This document shows positions 63,272-64,000 of a DNA stretch of 64,000 nucleotides, piece after piece. Made by a program: the position numbers and the translations under genes. The stretch comes from Pedobacter sp. KBS0701. GTDB taxonomy: Bacteria; Bacteroidota; Bacteroidia; Sphingobacteriales; Sphingobacteriaceae. The DNA lies in contig NZ_CP042171.1 in NCBI RefSeq assembly GCF_005938645.2, forward strand, positions 1,488,001 through 1,552,000, in the 5' to 3' direction. Positions within the stretch are counted from its first letter, which is position 1. Each line of letters starts with the position of its first letter. Below the pieces are notes generated by a model, which ran no database searches, was not told the origin of the DNA, and saw nothing but the letters and a program-made list of their open reading frames with translations.

Positions 63272-64000
63272 TTATTTCAGGTACCACATTAAGGTGTACT
63301 GATTATCGGCACCGAAAACAGAAACGGCTTTTTGGTAATTAACGCGGTTTTTTGCACTTTCTGAATCAGGATAGGTATAACGTTTTGGTATACCTCTTCC
63401 GGCAGCGAGCGGACCAGTAACAAAAGCAGGGTAGCCGGTACGGCGCTGATCAAACCACCCTTCTGAGCCTTTAAACAGCATGGCCAGCCATTTTTGGGTA
63501 ATTAACTGCTCAAGCGTACCATCGTATTTTACCAGCGGTTGATCGTAATAACTTTGGGCAGCAGTTACGGCATAACTGCTCATCGATTCCCTTATGCCTT
63601 TATAGTACAGCGATTCTGCCGTTTCGCCGGGTACGGTAAGTTTTCCTTTTTGTATGGCTTCTGCTAAAATAAAACATTGCTCAGTATAAGTGATCAGGCT
63701 GGCTTTTAACAATGCGTTAGAAGCGCCTCCGTTTTTTCTGAAAAACGTAGAAGAGAAAACCGAAACATGATCTTCGCCACCGTTATAGGCAGATGGTGCA
63801 TCGATGGCATTGGGTACTCCCACATACCGGCTCAGATCTACGGTAGAACCTGTGGTGCTTTTTACCGGTTCTACCCAAACGCCAAGTCTTGGGTCGGTCC
63901 TTTGGATCAGCCTGTCTACAAGTTCCTTGCTTACTTTGGTTTTCTGGTAATCGAAATCGATCATAGCCAAAGGCCCACCAGGCCAGCTATAAGCCGCAAT
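63272..64000 (-). CDS. SusD-like lipoprotein, N-terminal part outside window
   Basis: The frame is open to the window end and yields 242 residues of the C-terminal half of a SusD-like protein (SusD-like_2 type). It shows RLIQRTDPRLGVWVEP, LLKASLITYTEQCFILAEAI, GIRESMSSYAV, LITQKWLAMLFKGSEGWFDQ with RRTGYP, and the terminal KRYTYPDSESAKNRVNYQKA. A SusC gene is expected upstream beyond the window. With the downstream phosphatase and GDPD it forms a nutrient-import operon. Confidence 0.9.
   Translation of the reverse strand: MAAYSWPGGPLAMIDFDYQKTKVSKELVDRLIQRTDPRLGVWVEPVKSTTGSTVDLSRYVGVPNAIDAPSAYNGGEDHVSVFSSTFFRKNGGASNALLKASLITYTEQCFILAEAIQKGKLTVPGETAESLYYKGIRESMSSYAVTAAQSYYDQPLVKYDGTLEQLITQKWLAMLFKGSEGWFDQRRTGYPAFVTGPLAAGRGIPKRYTYPDSESAKNRVNYQKAVSVFGADNQYTLMWYLK

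Overview
The window reads as chromosomal DNA of a soil- or plant-associated Bacteroidota, most like Pedobacter or another Sphingobacteriaceae. This is inferred from many SusC/SusD pairs, lipoproteins starting with Cys-Lys-Lys, a 1360-residue hybrid two-component regulator, AraC/SDR/aldo-keto reductase clusters and Bacteroidota-type -7 boxes (TAnnTTTG). No rRNA, tRNA, CRISPR array, phage or insertion-sequence transposase was seen.

Left part (1-16.4 kb): ordinary housekeeping and accessory genes, mostly on the minus strand. There is a truncated AraC regulator, two NAD(P)-dependent oxidoreductase clusters with AraC partners, two paralogous soluble PAS histidine kinases, a lipoprotein, an alpha/beta hydrolase, an S41 peptidase and an AI-2E family exporter-like protein. 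Two decayed genes lie here: the C-terminal remnant of an aldo-keto reductase (9723-9893) and a frameshifted N-terminal fragment of an MprF/YbhN-type membrane protein (10160-10813).

Central part (16.6-60.6 kb): one large plus-strand polysaccharide utilization locus. Block 1 (16748-29635) encodes secreted exo-enzymes: GH36, GH97, GH2 with a glucuronidase NxK motif, GH88, a second GH2, a free-standing GH35-type C-terminal beta-sandwich protein, and GH3. Block 2 (30077-37630) is SusC, SusD, a SusE-like protein and a DUF4874/DUF4832 lipoprotein. A hybrid two-component sensor-regulator (38142-42224) is followed by a polysaccharide lyase, GH16, GH105 and a DUF4886 SGNH-like protein. Block 3 (46939-57596) is two tandem SusC/SusD pairs and a CE15-like glucuronoyl esterase. 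Block 4 (58623-60605) is a second DUF4874/DUF4832 protein with a beta-trefoil tail.

The main discovery is a 37-bp direct-repeat box, GTACAAAA-N3-AACC-ATTTCC-GTACAAAA-N3-AACCC. It is present four times (16591, 29710, 46532, 58191), each 19-20 bp upstream of a -7 promoter element and each in front of one of the four blocks. It is the best candidate for the operator of the hybrid regulator and ties about 44 kb into one regulon. Long leaders with short ORFs follow the boxes. The enzyme set (lyase, two unsaturated-uronyl hydrolases, glucuronidase-like GH2, glucuronoyl esterase, GH16, alpha-galactosidase-type enzymes, GH3) points to a glucuronate-containing polymer with glucose and/or galactose. 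The exact polymer cannot be read from sequence. The paired DUF4874/DUF4832 proteins keep two invariant glutamates placed as in retaining (beta/alpha)8 glycosidases and are candidates for an undescribed glycoside hydrolase family.

Right edge (61-64 kb): a minus-strand operon of SusD (cut by the window edge), a purple-acid-type phosphatase and a glycerophosphodiester phosphodiesterase, likely a phosphate or phosphodiester scavenging locus. Palindromic intergenic repeats sit at about 12.2, 37.7, 57.8 and 60.9 kb.
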